From contig NZ_CP136136.1 of the NCBI RefSeq assembly GCF_038024875.1, positions 4,464,001 through 4,528,000 on the forward strand: a stretch of DNA of 64,000 bases, written 5' to 3'. The notes below the pieces were generated by a model. It made no database searches. It was not told the DNA's origin and saw only the letters and a list, made by a program, of their open reading frames with translations. The stretch comes from Gordonia rubripertincta. GTDB lineage: Bacteria > Actinomycetota > Actinomycetes > Mycobacteriales > Mycobacteriaceae. Shown in pieces: positions 1 to 8,244 of this stretch (its first letter is position 1; each line of letters begins with the position of its first letter). The position numbers and the translations under genes are program-made.

Positions 1-867
1 CACGTTCTTGAGGGTGTCGGCGGCGGTGTACTCGCCGTCGAGGTTCGCATTCGCCCACTCGACCAGGCTCGCGATGGTCTCGGTGCCCGGGGTGTCGTGC
101 ACGACCGCCTCGGGCAGGCCGTCGACCGGCTTCGGGTCGGGCGCATGCGTCACGACCGCCTCGACGTTGGCCGCGTAACCCGACTCCAGGCATCGCACGA
201 AGGTGTCCTCGCCGACCTCGGACTCGGCCAGGAACTCCTCGGAGGCGCTGCCACCCATCGCGCCGGAGGTGGCGGAGACGATGACGTACTTGATCTGGAG
301 GCGTTCGAAGATCTTCTGGTACGCCTCGCGATGCGCGTTGTAGGCCTTCTTCAGGCCGTCGTCGTCGAGGTCGAAGGAGTAGGCGTCCTTCATCACGAAT
401 TCGCGGCCGCGGAGGATGCCCGCGCGCGGCCGTTCCTCGTCGCGGTACTTGGTCTGGATCTGGTACAGGATGACCGGCATGTCCTTGTAGGACGAGTACT
501 CGCCCTTGACCAAGGTCGCGAAGAGTTCTTCGTGCGTGGGTCCGAGGAGCATGTCGGCGCCCTTGCGGTCCTTGAGGCGGAACAGGGCGTCGCCGTACTC
601 GGTCCAGCGGTTGGTGGCCTCGTAGGGTTCGCGCGGCAGCAGCGCCGGCAGCAGGATCTCCTGGCCGCCGATCGCGTTCATCTCCTCGCGCACCACGTTC
701 TCGATGGCCTTGAGCACTCGCAGACCCAGCGGGAGCCAGGAGTAGACGCCGGGCGCGACGCGGCGGACGTAGCCCGCTCTCACCAGCAGCTTGTGGCTGG
801 GCACCTCGGCATCGGCCGGGTCGTCGCGCAGGGTCCGCAGGAACAGGGTCGACATGCGTGTGATCAC
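1..867 (-). CDS. proS: Prolyl-tRNA synthetase, N-terminal part (partial)
   Basis: ProS charges tRNA-Pro with proline in the cytoplasm. The visible 289 codons begin GTG-ATC-ACA-CGC-ATG and read MSTLFLRTLRDDPADAEVPS from the internal ATG at 855, typical of bacterial ProS. They include the class II motif 2 region (RDEERPRAGILRGREF) and the start of the bacterial editing insertion (SGAMGGSASEEF). The gene runs off the left edge, so the C-terminal half is missing. The GTG at 867 is preferred over the ATG at 855 because a TAAGCT -10 element lies 8 bases upstream, predicting a leaderless transcript. It diverges from yaaA across only 28 bases. Confidence 0.95.
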   Translation of the reverse strand, partial: MITRMSTLFLRTLRDDPADAEVPSHKLLVRAGYVRRVAPGVYSWLPLGLRVLKAIENVVREEMNAIGGQEILLPALLPREPYEATNRWTEYGDALFRLKDRKGADMLLGPTHEELFATLVKGEYSSYKDMPVILYQIQTKYRDEERPRAGILRGREFVMKDAYSFDLDDDGLKKAYNAHREAYQKIFERLQIKYVIVSATSGAMGGSASEEFLAESEVGEDTFVRCLESGYAANVEAVVTHAPDPKPVDGLPEAVVHDTPGTETIASLVEWANANLDGEYTAADTLKNV

Positions 868-875
868 GACAAACC

Positions 876-881
876 AGCTTA
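876..881 (-). promoter_or_regulatory. -10 element of proS (leaderless)
   Basis: TAAGCT on the minus strand, 8 bases before the proS GTG at 867. No Shine-Dalgarno sequence fits in between, so transcription probably starts at or next to the start codon. Confidence 0.5.
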
Positions 882-883
882 GT

Positions 884-889
884 TATGGT
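884..889 (+). promoter_or_regulatory. -10 element of yaaA (leaderless)
   Basis: TATGGT on the plus strand, 6 bases before the yaaA GTG at 896. It lies 2 bases from the divergent proS -10 element, so each promoter's -35 region would sit inside the other gene. Confidence 0.5.
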
Positions 890-895
890 GTTCCG

Positions 896-1636
896 GTGCT
901 CGTCATCCTCCCTCCCTCCGAGACCAAATCCGACGGTGGGCACGGGGCTCCCCTCGATCTCGACACCCTGTCGTTCGCCGAGCTGAACCCGGTCCGCAAA
1001 CGGATCGGTGAGGCCATCGTCGACCTCGCCGGCGACCTCGACGCGAGTCGCAAGGCACTCGGCCTGGGAGCCACCCAGCTCTCCGAGGTGGATCGCAACG
1101 CCGACCTGTGGCTCTCCCCCACCCGACCGGCCATCGAGCGCTACACCGGCGTCCTCTACGACGCTCTCGACCACGCCTCGCTGACCAAGGCGGGCAAGAC
1201 CAAGGCCGCCGAGCGCCTGGCCATCGGCTCGGCGTTGTTCGGTGTGGTGCGTGCCGCCGACGCGATTCCCGCCTACCGGTTGTCGGGTGGATCGAAACTG
1301 CCCGGCATGCCGACGCTGGCGTCGATCTGGAAGCCGGAGCTGTCGCCCGCGCTGGACGCCGTCGACGACTTCGTCGTGGATCTGCGTTCCGGGGTCTACC
1401 AACAGCTCGGCCCGGTCAAGGGTGCGGTCACCGCGACGGTGATGACCGAGCAGCCCGACGGGTCACGCAAGGTCGTCAGCCACTTCAACAAGCACTACAA
1501 GGGTCTGATGGCGCGCGAGCTGGTCCGCACACGACGTACCGTGCGCGACATCGACGGCCTCGCCGCGGTCCTGTCCGACGCCGGTCAGCGCGTCGAGATC
1601 GCCGCAACCGACCAGATCGTCGTGCTGACGGACTAG
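896..1636 (+). CDS. yaaA: YaaA family (DUF328) peroxide-stress protein
   Basis: This 246-residue protein starts LVILPPSETKSDGG after its GTG, the N-terminal signature of the YaaA/UPF0246 family. The conserved HFNKHYKG segment follows near residue 195. E. coli YaaA lowers free intracellular iron and limits oxidative DNA damage; that role is family knowledge, not shown here. The longer reading frame from 791 overlaps proS and has no promoter logic. GTG 896 follows a TATGGT -10 by 6 bases, so it is the likely start of a leaderless mRNA. The gene converges on efpA with 13 bases between stops and no visible hairpin. Confidence 0.9.
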   Translation: MLVILPPSETKSDGGHGAPLDLDTLSFAELNPVRKRIGEAIVDLAGDLDASRKALGLGATQLSEVDRNADLWLSPTRPAIERYTGVLYDALDHASLTKAGKTKAAERLAIGSALFGVVRAADAIPAYRLSGGSKLPGMPTLASIWKPELSPALDAVDDFVVDLRSGVYQQLGPVKGAVTATVMTEQPDGSRKVVSHFNKHYKGLMARELVRTRRTVRDIDGLAAVLSDAGQRVEIAATDQIVVLTD

Positions 1637-1649
1637 TGGCGCCGACGGA

Positions 1650-3152
1650 CTAGGGGTCCACCCCGGCGTCGGCCGCTTCCTGGGCGGCCTGCCCCTCGGC
1701 GACCTGTTCCGGGGTGAAGCGCATGAACAACACGACGATCGCGGCGATGACCGCGATGCCGGCGCAGGCCGCGAAGGCGAGGCCGTAGCCCTCCGCCTGG
1801 GCGGCCAACTGGGTCGGGTTCATGGTCTCGACGGGTCCGGTGGTGCCGCCCTTGGACAGCGCCCGCGAGGTCACCATCGCGCCGACGACGACGAGGCCGA
1901 CCGCACCGCCGAGGTTCTGCGCGACCTGCGCGAGGGCGGTCAGCGGACCGATCTCGTGGGGTCCGACGCCGGCGACCACCGACAGGGTCAGCGGGATGAC
2001 GGCGAGGCCCACGCCGAAGCCGATCACGATGACCGGGATGAAGATGCCCGGGAAGTAGTCAGGGGCGTCGGTGGCGATCGACGAGGCGTAGAAGCAGCCG
2101 GCGAGGATGACAGCGCCGCCCACCAGGACCAGCCAGCGCGGCTGGATCATCAGCGAGAGCTTCGACGCGATCGCCGCGGCGATGCCGAGCCCGAAGGCGA
2201 AGGGCACGACGGCGAGACCGCTCTGGATCGGCGAGTACTTGAGAATCCCCTGCAGGTACAGCGAGATGAAGACCGCCATGCACATCATGATCATGCTGGC
2301 GAACAGGATCGCCCCCAGCGCCGCGACGCGTGAGGTGTTGTCGAACAGCGAGAACGGCAGGATCGGGTTGGCAGCACGGCGCTCGACGATCACGAAAGCG
2401 ATGAGTGCCAGAACGCCGAGCACGAACGAGCCGATCACGACGGGCGAACCCCAGCCGTTGGGTCCCTCGTTGACCCCGAGGACCAGCAGGGTGCAGCCGA
2501 GGGTGCCGAGCACCGCGCCGGGGACGTCGAGCGGCAGACGCTCACCCTGCGATTCGCGCAGCGCGATGATCGCGCCGATCACGACGACCAGGCCGATGGG
2601 CACGTTGATGAGGAACACGAGTCGCCACGACACCTCGGTCAGCACGCCGCCCAGGATGAGGCCGGCGACCGAACCGACGCCGGTCATCGCCGCATAGATG
2701 GCGAAGGCCTGGCTGCGGGGTTTGCCCGGCGCGAACGTGGTCGCGACCAGGGCCATCGCGGTCGGGGCGGCGATCGCGGCCGATGCACCCTGCAGGGCTC
2801 GGCCGACGATCAGGCTCGCCTCGTTCCACGCGAGGCCGCACAGGAGCGAGGTCAGGGTGAAGGCCACGACGCCGACGATGAACATCCGCTTGCGGCCGAA
2901 GGTGTCCCCGAGTCGGCCGCCGAGCAGCATCAGTCCGCCGAACGCCAGGACGTAGCTGGAGATGACCCAGTTGGCACTCGACTCGGAGAGGCTGAGGGCG
3001 TCGCGAATCCGTGGGAGGGCCAGCGCCGCGACGGTGCCGTCGAGCACCATGAGCAGCTGCATTCCGGACAACACCAGGATCGGCAGTCCGAAGACCGGAC
3101 GGAACTGGGAGGTGTCCACAGTTCCAGCGTGCACGGATCCTGGATTCGACAT
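1650..3152 (-). CDS. efpA: EfpA-like MFS drug exporter (DHA2, 14 TM)
   Basis: A 500-residue inner-membrane major facilitator of the EmrB/QacA (DHA2) family. MFS motif A is visible (GGRLGDTFGRKR, about residues 75-90), as is the antiporter motif C region (GLILGGVLTEVSWRLVFLIN). The ATG at 3152 (MSNPGSVHAG) was chosen because the upstream extension is Arg/Pro-rich and a TACCGT -10 sits 8 bases before it. Position between proS and cysG matches mycobacterial efpA, an essential and drug-inducible efflux gene. The assignment combines family sequence with this synteny. The substrate cannot be read from the sequence. Confidence 0.88.
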   Translation of the reverse strand: MSNPGSVHAGTVDTSQFRPVFGLPILVLSGMQLLMVLDGTVAALALPRIRDALSLSESSANWVISSYVLAFGGLMLLGGRLGDTFGRKRMFIVGVVAFTLTSLLCGLAWNEASLIVGRALQGASAAIAAPTAMALVATTFAPGKPRSQAFAIYAAMTGVGSVAGLILGGVLTEVSWRLVFLINVPIGLVVVIGAIIALRESQGERLPLDVPGAVLGTLGCTLLVLGVNEGPNGWGSPVVIGSFVLGVLALIAFVIVERRAANPILPFSLFDNTSRVAALGAILFASMIMMCMAVFISLYLQGILKYSPIQSGLAVVPFAFGLGIAAAIASKLSLMIQPRWLVLVGGAVILAGCFYASSIATDAPDYFPGIFIPVIVIGFGVGLAVIPLTLSVVAGVGPHEIGPLTALAQVAQNLGGAVGLVVVGAMVTSRALSKGGTTGPVETMNPTQLAAQAEGYGLAFAACAGIAVIAAIVVLFMRFTPEQVAEGQAAQEAADAGVDP

Positions 3153-3160
3153 AAGGCACG

Positions 3161-3166
3161 ACGGTA
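3161..3166 (-). promoter_or_regulatory. -10 element of efpA
   Basis: TACCGT on the minus strand, 8 bases from the efpA ATG at 3152. No Shine-Dalgarno sequence intervenes, consistent with a leaderless mRNA. Confidence 0.4.
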
Positions 3167-3225
3167 CCGGCCGAGCGCGCCGATGTGCCAATCCCTGTTG
3201 GTTCGGTGTCGGCGAATCGTTCGGC

Positions 3226-4425
3226 TCAGGCGCCTTCGGTGAACGCGGCCACCTGGCCGATGACGACGATGGCCGGCGGCCGCAGCCCCTCGGCCTCGGC
3301 GACCTCGGCGGCATGCGCGAGGTCGGTGCGCAGCAGGCGCTGCGTCGGCAGCGATCCGTTCTCGATCATGGCCACCGGTGTGTCGGCGGGACGGCCGCCT
3401 GCCAGCAGGGCGTCGGCGAAGACGTCGACGCGTTCGACGGCCATCATGAGCACGAGCGTGCCGCGCAGCTTGCCCATCGCCGACCAGTCGATCAGCGAGT
3501 CGGGGTGTCCCGGCGGGACGTGACCGGAGGCGATGACCACCTCGTGGGTGACGCCGCGATGGGTCACCGGGATGCCGGCCGACGCGGGTGCGGCGATCGA
3601 GCTGCTGATGCCGGGCACCACGGTCACCGGCACACCGGCGGCGACGCAGGCCTGCAGCTCCTCGAAGCCGCGACCGTAGACATAGGGGTCGCCGCCCTTG
3701 AGCCGGACGACGAACTTGCCCTCCTTGGCGCGCGCCACGAGGACGTCGTTGATGGCCTCCTGCTTCATCGCGCGTCCGTAGGGCACCTTGGCGGCGTCGA
3801 TGATCTCGACCTGCGGGCCGAGTGATTCGAGCAGTTCGGCGGGTGCGAGACGGTCGGCGACGACGACGTCGGCCTCGGCGAGGAGGCGCTGACCGCGCAC
3901 GGTGATGAGGTCGGGATCGCCGGGACCGCCGCCGACCAGCGCGACGCCCGGGGCGTGCGGCTCGACATCGTCGACGCTCAGCGAGCCCTCCGCCAGGGCA
4001 CGGCTGATCGCGGCGCGCAACGCGGCCGACAGCTTGTGGTCGCCACCGGCGAGGACGCCGAACTGGACGTCGCGATGGCGGGCGGACGCCGGGGTGACCG
4101 CGGTTCCGTGCGGTGCGTCGTCGGCGCGCACGCAGAAGGTGTGGCGGCGCTCGGCCTCGGCGACGACCGCCGCGTTGACCGCCGGATCGTCGGTGCAGGC
4201 CATGACGTACCAGGCACCTTCGAGGTCGCCGTCGGCGTACGCGCGGCGGGTCACGGTGATGCCCTGGAACGATTCGACGGCCGGCGTCGGATCGATGGCG
4301 ATGACGTGGACGTCGGCTCCGGCCGCGATGAGGTTCGGCAGCCGCCGCTGTGCGACGGAACCGCCGCCGACGACGACCACCCTGCGGCCCGCGAGATCGA
4401 GGCCGACGAGGTAGTGACCAGACAT
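3226..4425 (-). CDS. cysG: Siroheme synthase / uroporphyrinogen-III C-methyltransferase
   Basis: A 399-residue bifunctional protein. Residues 1-145 form a precorrin-2 dehydrogenase/ferrochelatase-like Rossmann domain (LAGRRVVVVGGGSVAQRR). Residues about 155-395 form a SAM-dependent uroporphyrinogen-III methyltransferase (VALVGGGPGDPDLIT, VRLKGGDPYVYGRG). It makes precorrin-2 and siroheme, feeding sulfite/nitrite reductases and the corrin route. ATG 4425 is preferred to the codon at 4437 because a TAGTGT -10 lies 8 bases upstream. It sits between efpA and the desaturase. In M. tuberculosis the next gene upstream would be cobB, here displaced by desA, dosR and dosS. Confidence 0.93.
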   Translation of the reverse strand: MSGHYLVGLDLAGRRVVVVGGGSVAQRRLPNLIAAGADVHVIAIDPTPAVESFQGITVTRRAYADGDLEGAWYVMACTDDPAVNAAVVAEAERRHTFCVRADDAPHGTAVTPASARHRDVQFGVLAGGDHKLSAALRAAISRALAEGSLSVDDVEPHAPGVALVGGGPGDPDLITVRGQRLLAEADVVVADRLAPAELLESLGPQVEIIDAAKVPYGRAMKQEAINDVLVARAKEGKFVVRLKGGDPYVYGRGFEELQACVAAGVPVTVVPGISSSIAAPASAGIPVTHRGVTHEVVIASGHVPPGHPDSLIDWSAMGKLRGTLVLMMAVERVDVFADALLAGGRPADTPVAMIENGSLPTQRLLRTDLAHAAEVAEAEGLRPPAIVVIGQVAAFTEGA

Positions 4426-4433
4426 GGCACGGA

Positions 4434-4439
4434 ACACTA
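4434..4439 (-). promoter_or_regulatory. -10 element of cysG
   Basis: TAGTGT on the minus strand, 8 bases from the ATG at 4425, in the leaderless arrangement seen repeatedly in this window. Confidence 0.4.
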
Positions 4440-4479
4440 CCGGGCGCCGACCTGCTCTCCGGCGCCTGTCCGGTGTGAT

Positions 4480-5727
4480 CTACAGCGGCAGTTCTCCGGT
4501 GCGTCGGATGTGATCCCAGATGTCGGCGGCCGGGACGCCGAGCCGGTGCGCGGCAGACTGCAGCAACATGCCGAGCAGCGTGGAACTGCAATAGGCGGCG
4601 TCGAGCGCGTCGTCGGCGCCCATGCGGATCTCGTTCCACCAGGCCGGGTTCCGGTCGGCAGCCGCCTCTGCCATCGAGATCGCCGTGGCGAATCCGGACT
4701 CACAGCCCACCCGCACCGGCTCCGTGATCGTCATGCGGCGGCTCCGGGCCCGCTCGCGCTGCAGGGCGCGCTCACGCGAGGCCTCGAACTTCTCGACCTT
4801 GACGTTCATCTCATCGAGGAAGGCGGCGAGCTGTTCGCGGTAGTGCTCGCCGAGCGGACCGAAGTCCTCGCGCTCGAAGATGCGCCACTTGCGCAGCACC
4901 GGCATGACGACCTCGGACATGTGCTGCGGCAGGTCGTAGATACCGCCCTTGGCGATGAGCACCGCGTTGCGCCGGAAGTTCGGCATGGTGGCGCCGGGCA
5001 TCTGGAAGTTGGAGACGATCGCGTAGATCGCGGCCATGGTCTGGTCGGGAACCAGGTCGAGGGCGCCGGCGACGATGTTGCGGTAGAAGAGCATGTGCAG
5101 GTTCTCGTCGGCCGCCACGCGCTGCAGCATCCGGTCGGCGATCGGGTCGCCGCAGGCCTTGCCGGTGTTGCGGTGGGAGACGCGGGTGGCGAGCTCCTGG
5201 AAGCTGACATAGGCGACGGCGTAGAGCATGTCGAAGCTGTGGTCACGCTGTCCGTCGTCCTCGGGCAACGGGTTGAAGCCCGACGTCATGTGGGCCATGC
5301 GGATCTCTTCGAGCTCGACCGGGTCGACGCCGCGGGTGACGACGAGGTAGTCGCGCATGACCACCGAGTGGCGGTTCTCCTCGGCGGTCCAGCGTCCGAC
5401 CCACCAACCCCACGCGTCGTCGAGGCTGAAGTTCTCGGCGATGACCCGGTGGTACGACGGCAGGTTGTCCTCGGTGAGCAGGTTGGTGATCATCGCGGCC
5501 TTGGCGGTCTCCGACAGCTGCGACTGTTCCGGGTCCCAGTCGACGCCGCCGAGCATCGCGAAGTTGCGACCGGAGTCCCAGGGCACGTAGTCGTGCGGAT
5601 GCCAGTCCTTGGTCATCCGCATGTGACGCTCCACCTCGGTCTCGCACACGGGTAGCAGTTCGCGCAGCAGGTCCGATCCGGTCATCCCGCTGTTGGTCAG
5701 TTCCGGGGGTCCGATGAGGGTGGTCAC
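4480..5727 (-). CDS. Acyl-ACP desaturase (DesA-like) with C-terminal extension
   Basis: A 415-residue soluble di-iron fatty-acyl-ACP desaturase, which introduces a double bond into ACP-bound acyl chains for membrane or mycolate lipids. Both iron-binding E/D-E-x-x-H motifs are present: EENRH at residues 116-120 and DENLH at 207-211, with helper glutamates near 86 and 178. The start is GTG 5727, preceded by AGGAG at good spacing. Mycobacterial DesA1/DesA2 are about 275-340 residues. Here roughly 80 residues follow the catalytic domain after an Arg-rich stretch near 330, and I do not recognise that tail. It is divergent from dosR and lies inside a gene block that is uninterrupted in mycobacteria. 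Confidence 0.88.
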   Translation of the reverse strand: MTTLIGPPELTNSGMTGSDLLRELLPVCETEVERHMRMTKDWHPHDYVPWDSGRNFAMLGGVDWDPEQSQLSETAKAAMITNLLTEDNLPSYHRVIAENFSLDDAWGWWVGRWTAEENRHSVVMRDYLVVTRGVDPVELEEIRMAHMTSGFNPLPEDDGQRDHSFDMLYAVAYVSFQELATRVSHRNTGKACGDPIADRMLQRVAADENLHMLFYRNIVAGALDLVPDQTMAAIYAIVSNFQMPGATMPNFRRNAVLIAKGGIYDLPQHMSEVVMPVLRKWRIFEREDFGPLGEHYREQLAAFLDEMNVKVEKFEASRERALQRERARSRRMTITEPVRVGCESGFATAISMAEAAADRNPAWWNEIRMGADDALDAAYCSSTLLGMLLQSAAHRLGVPAADIWDHIRRTGELPL

Positions 5728-5812
5728 GTGCTCTCCTGGTCCGAAGGTCGGGTGGGACAGGCGGATCGAGAATCCGTCGACAACCACTGTGCGCGCCGGG
5801 ACGGGCGTTGCT

Positions 5813-5832
5813 CGTGGGGAGAAAGTCCCGCT
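5813..5832. promoter_or_regulatory. Possible DosR-type box in the desA-dosR intergenic region
   Basis: GGGGAGAAAGTCCC (5816-5829) matches the core of the mycobacterial DosR palindrome at 11 of 14 positions, with a perfect AAAGTCCCG right half and a poor left half. It lies about 85 bases from the desaturase start and 105 from the dosR start. Weak evidence; GC-rich half-sites also occur by chance nearby. Confidence 0.3.
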
Positions 5833-5924
5833 TCCATGGGGGCAGACGTCGCGAATGTGGCCGGGACACTCGTCGCCGCCGACACCACGCCCCGTTGTGA
5901 GTTCTCGCAGCTGAGAAGGTCCGG

Positions 5925-5930
5925 TACGTT
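5925..5930 (+). promoter_or_regulatory. -10 element of dosR (leaderless)
   Basis: TACGTT exactly 6 bases before the dosR ATG at 5937, with no ribosome binding site between them. Predicts a leaderless dosR mRNA. Confidence 0.5.
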
Positions 5931-5936
5931 CAGACC

Positions 5937-6602
5937 ATGGCTGACGATTCGACCCCCACACCGGTTCGCGTCTACCTCGTCGACGATCACGAACTCGTCC
6001 GACGCGGACTCCGCGACCTCCTCGGCACCGCAGGCGACATCGAGGTCGTCGGCGAGGCCGCATCCGTCGGTGAGGCCCTGGTCGGCATCCTCGCGACCAA
6101 GCCCGACGTGGCCGTGCTCGACGTCCGACTGCCCGACGGCAACGGTGTCGAACTCTGCCGCGACGTCCGCGCCGCCGAACCGGACGTGAAGTGCCTGATG
6201 CTGACCAGCTACGCCGACGACGACGCCCTGCTCGCCGCGGTCCTGGCCGGCGCGTCGGGCTTCGTGCTCAAGCAGATCCTCGGCCACAACCTGGTGGCCG
6301 CGGTCCGCACCGTCGGACAGGGCGGTTCGCTGCTCGACGACCGGTCGACCGCTGCCCTGCTGGCGAAGCTACGCGACGGCAAGCAGGAGGAGAAGGACCC
6401 GCTCGCCGAGTTGACCCATCAGGAACGCGAGGTGTTCAACCTCATCGGCGAGGGTCTGACGAACCGGCAGATCGCCGGACGGATGTTCTTGGCGGAGAAG
6501 ACGATCAAGAACTACGTGTCCCGCATCCTCGGCAAGCTCGACATGCAGCGCCGCACCCAGGTCGCGGTGATGGCGACCAAGCTGCGCGACGGCAGGAACT
6601 AG
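5937..6602 (+). CDS. dosR: DosR/DevR-like response regulator (NarL/FixJ family)
   Basis: A 221-residue two-component regulator. The receiver domain (residues 10-125) has the acidic pair DD16-17, phospho-acceptor D62 in LDVRLPDGNG and conserved K112. A LuxR-type helix-turn-helix follows (about 150-215, LTNRQIAGRMFLAEKTIKNY). Wording around D62 and the recognition helix is very close to mycobacterial DosR, the dormancy/hypoxia regulator. The presumed partner kinase gene lies tail-to-tail directly downstream; the two stop codons share bases 6600-6601. In M. tuberculosis devR and devS are co-directional, so this convergent layout is unusual. Confidence 0.92.
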   Translation: MADDSTPTPVRVYLVDDHELVRRGLRDLLGTAGDIEVVGEAASVGEALVGILATKPDVAVLDVRLPDGNGVELCRDVRAAEPDVKCLMLTSYADDDALLAAVLAGASGFVLKQILGHNLVAAVRTVGQGGSLLDDRSTAALLAKLRDGKQEEKDPLAELTHQEREVFNLIGEGLTNRQIAGRMFLAEKTIKNYVSRILGKLDMQRRTQVAVMATKLRDGRN

Positions 6603-8230
6603 CCGATCAGCGGGACCGACCAGGTCAGCGTCGTCCCGCCCTCCTCGCGTTTGCCGCGCGGGCGGGTCACGACGCTGAACGTCCCGTCGCAGTCCTCGGC
6701 GCGCCGGGTGAGGTTCTCCAGCCCGCGGTAGGTGACGTCGGTGCCGATACCGACCCCGTCGTCGGTGATCTCGACCGTCAGCACGTCGTCGGCACGGACC
6801 GCGACAGCGATGTGTTCGGCCTGCGCGTGCCGCAACGCGTTGCTCAGGCCCTCACGCAGCACCGCGTCGATGTGGGGTCCCAGCGTGTCCGGCACCACGG
6901 TGTCGACGGGACCGTCGAACTGGACGCTGGGCGAGATCGACGCATGCCCGGACAGTTCGGAGACGATGTCGAGGACGCGCCGCCGCAGGGTCGACCCGTC
7001 GTCGCCGGCGGTCACCGTCTGCAGGTCGAAGATCGACGTCCGGATCTGCGCGATCGTGCGATCGAGGTCGGTCATGATCTGCTCGAGTCGCGCGGTCGCG
7101 GCGGCGGGATCGGTCGACCCGGCCAGCAACGTCTGCACCGACATGCCCACCGCGAACAGTCGCTGGATCACGTGGTCGTGCAGGTCACGCGCGATGCGGT
7201 GACGATCCTCGAGCACCTCGAGATCGCGGGCGATCTGTTGCTGTTCGGCGTAGACGACGGCCAGCGAGGCGATCTCGGCGACGCCGGCCAGTCCGGCGAT
7301 CTCCTCGGAGTCCCAGTACGGGCGGTTGCGGTGGGTGATGAGCATCCAGCCGAAGGCACCCGAGGCCCGCTGCAGCGGCTGCACCGTCGTCCAGCGGGCA
7401 CCCCGGCGCACCAGTGTCGGGGCCATGGTGCCGGCGCGCAGGACGGTCAGCGCGTTCGCATGCGGCGCGGTGAAGTTGTCGAGCTCGATCCGCTCACCCG
7501 TGTGACCGCGCAACTCCACCTCGCCGTCGAGTTCGGTGAGAAGGAACACGTCGACCGCACCCACCAGGTCGGCGACATCGACACACATCCGGGACATGGT
7601 GTCCGACAGGGCGATACCGGCGAGCGGCTCCGATCCGCGCCGGGCCAGCACCTGCATCCAGCGATGCCGGGTGCGCGCCCGCTCGAAGAGTCCGGCGTTG
7701 TCGATGGCGATACCGGCGGCCACCGCGAGCACCGCCACGACCGTCTCGTCGACCTCGGAGAAGTCGTCGGCCGATCGCTTCTCGGTGAGGTAGATGCTGC
7801 CGAAGACCTCCCCGCGCACCAGGATCGGCGCACCGAGGAAGGTATGCATCGGCGGGTGGTTGGGCGGGAACCCGACCGAGGTCGGATGCGACCCGAGGTC
7901 ATGGATGCGGTGCAGTCGGGGGTCGTCGATCAGCAGACCCAGCACGCCGCGGCCGACCGGCAGGTGTCCCATCGTCGCCCGCTGCGCCTCGGTGATCCCG
8001 ATGTGGACGAACTCGCTCAGACCGCCGTCGGGTCCGCGCACGCCCAGTGCACCGTACTGCGCGTCCACCAGACCGGCGGCCACCTCGACGATGCGCTGCA
8101 GCGCACGATCGAGTTCGACGCCCTGCCCGACGACGAGCACGGCCTCGAGCAGCTGGCGGAGCAGATCCGGATCGTCGGCTCCGTGAGCGGCCAGCGCATC
8201 GAGCGTCTCGCGCAACCGCCTAGCCGTCAT
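6599..8230 (-). CDS. dosS: DosS/DosT-like GAF-GAF sensor histidine kinase
   Basis: A 543-residue cytosolic sensor. A first GAF domain (about 35-180) contains NHPPM with H125, aligning with the haem-ligating histidine of DosS/DosT. A second GAF follows (about 205-330), then a HisKA_3 dimerisation box with H351 in ARDLHDHVIQRL and a C-terminal HATPase (GLENLTRRAEDCDG region). Haem binding would allow sensing of O2, NO or CO; this is inferred from the family. The ATG at 8230 was chosen because longer forms overlap cobB; a GTG at 8269 is possible. It follows cobB by 14 bases on the same strand and may be read through from the cob operon. Confidence 0.9.
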   Translation of the reverse strand: MTARRLRETLDALAAHGADDPDLLRQLLEAVLVVGQGVELDRALQRIVEVAAGLVDAQYGALGVRGPDGGLSEFVHIGITEAQRATMGHLPVGRGVLGLLIDDPRLHRIHDLGSHPTSVGFPPNHPPMHTFLGAPILVRGEVFGSIYLTEKRSADDFSEVDETVVAVLAVAAGIAIDNAGLFERARTRHRWMQVLARRGSEPLAGIALSDTMSRMCVDVADLVGAVDVFLLTELDGEVELRGHTGERIELDNFTAPHANALTVLRAGTMAPTLVRRGARWTTVQPLQRASGAFGWMLITHRNRPYWDSEEIAGLAGVAEIASLAVVYAEQQQIARDLEVLEDRHRIARDLHDHVIQRLFAVGMSVQTLLAGSTDPAAATARLEQIMTDLDRTIAQIRTSIFDLQTVTAGDDGSTLRRRVLDIVSELSGHASISPSVQFDGPVDTVVPDTLGPHIDAVLREGLSNALRHAQAEHIAVAVRADDVLTVEITDDGVGIGTDVTYRGLENLTRRAEDCDGTFSVVTRPRGKREEGGTTLTWSVPLIG

Positions 8231-8244
8231 CGGCGAACCCGCGT

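Noticed and set aside
1628..1655. Direct repeat GACGGACTAG around the yaaA stop
   Set aside because: Ten bases only, with no structure or association; likely chance.
5858..5877. Further GGGAC half-sites near dosR as DosR boxes
   Set aside because: Single GGGAC words are expected by chance in DNA this GC-rich and lack a matching second half.
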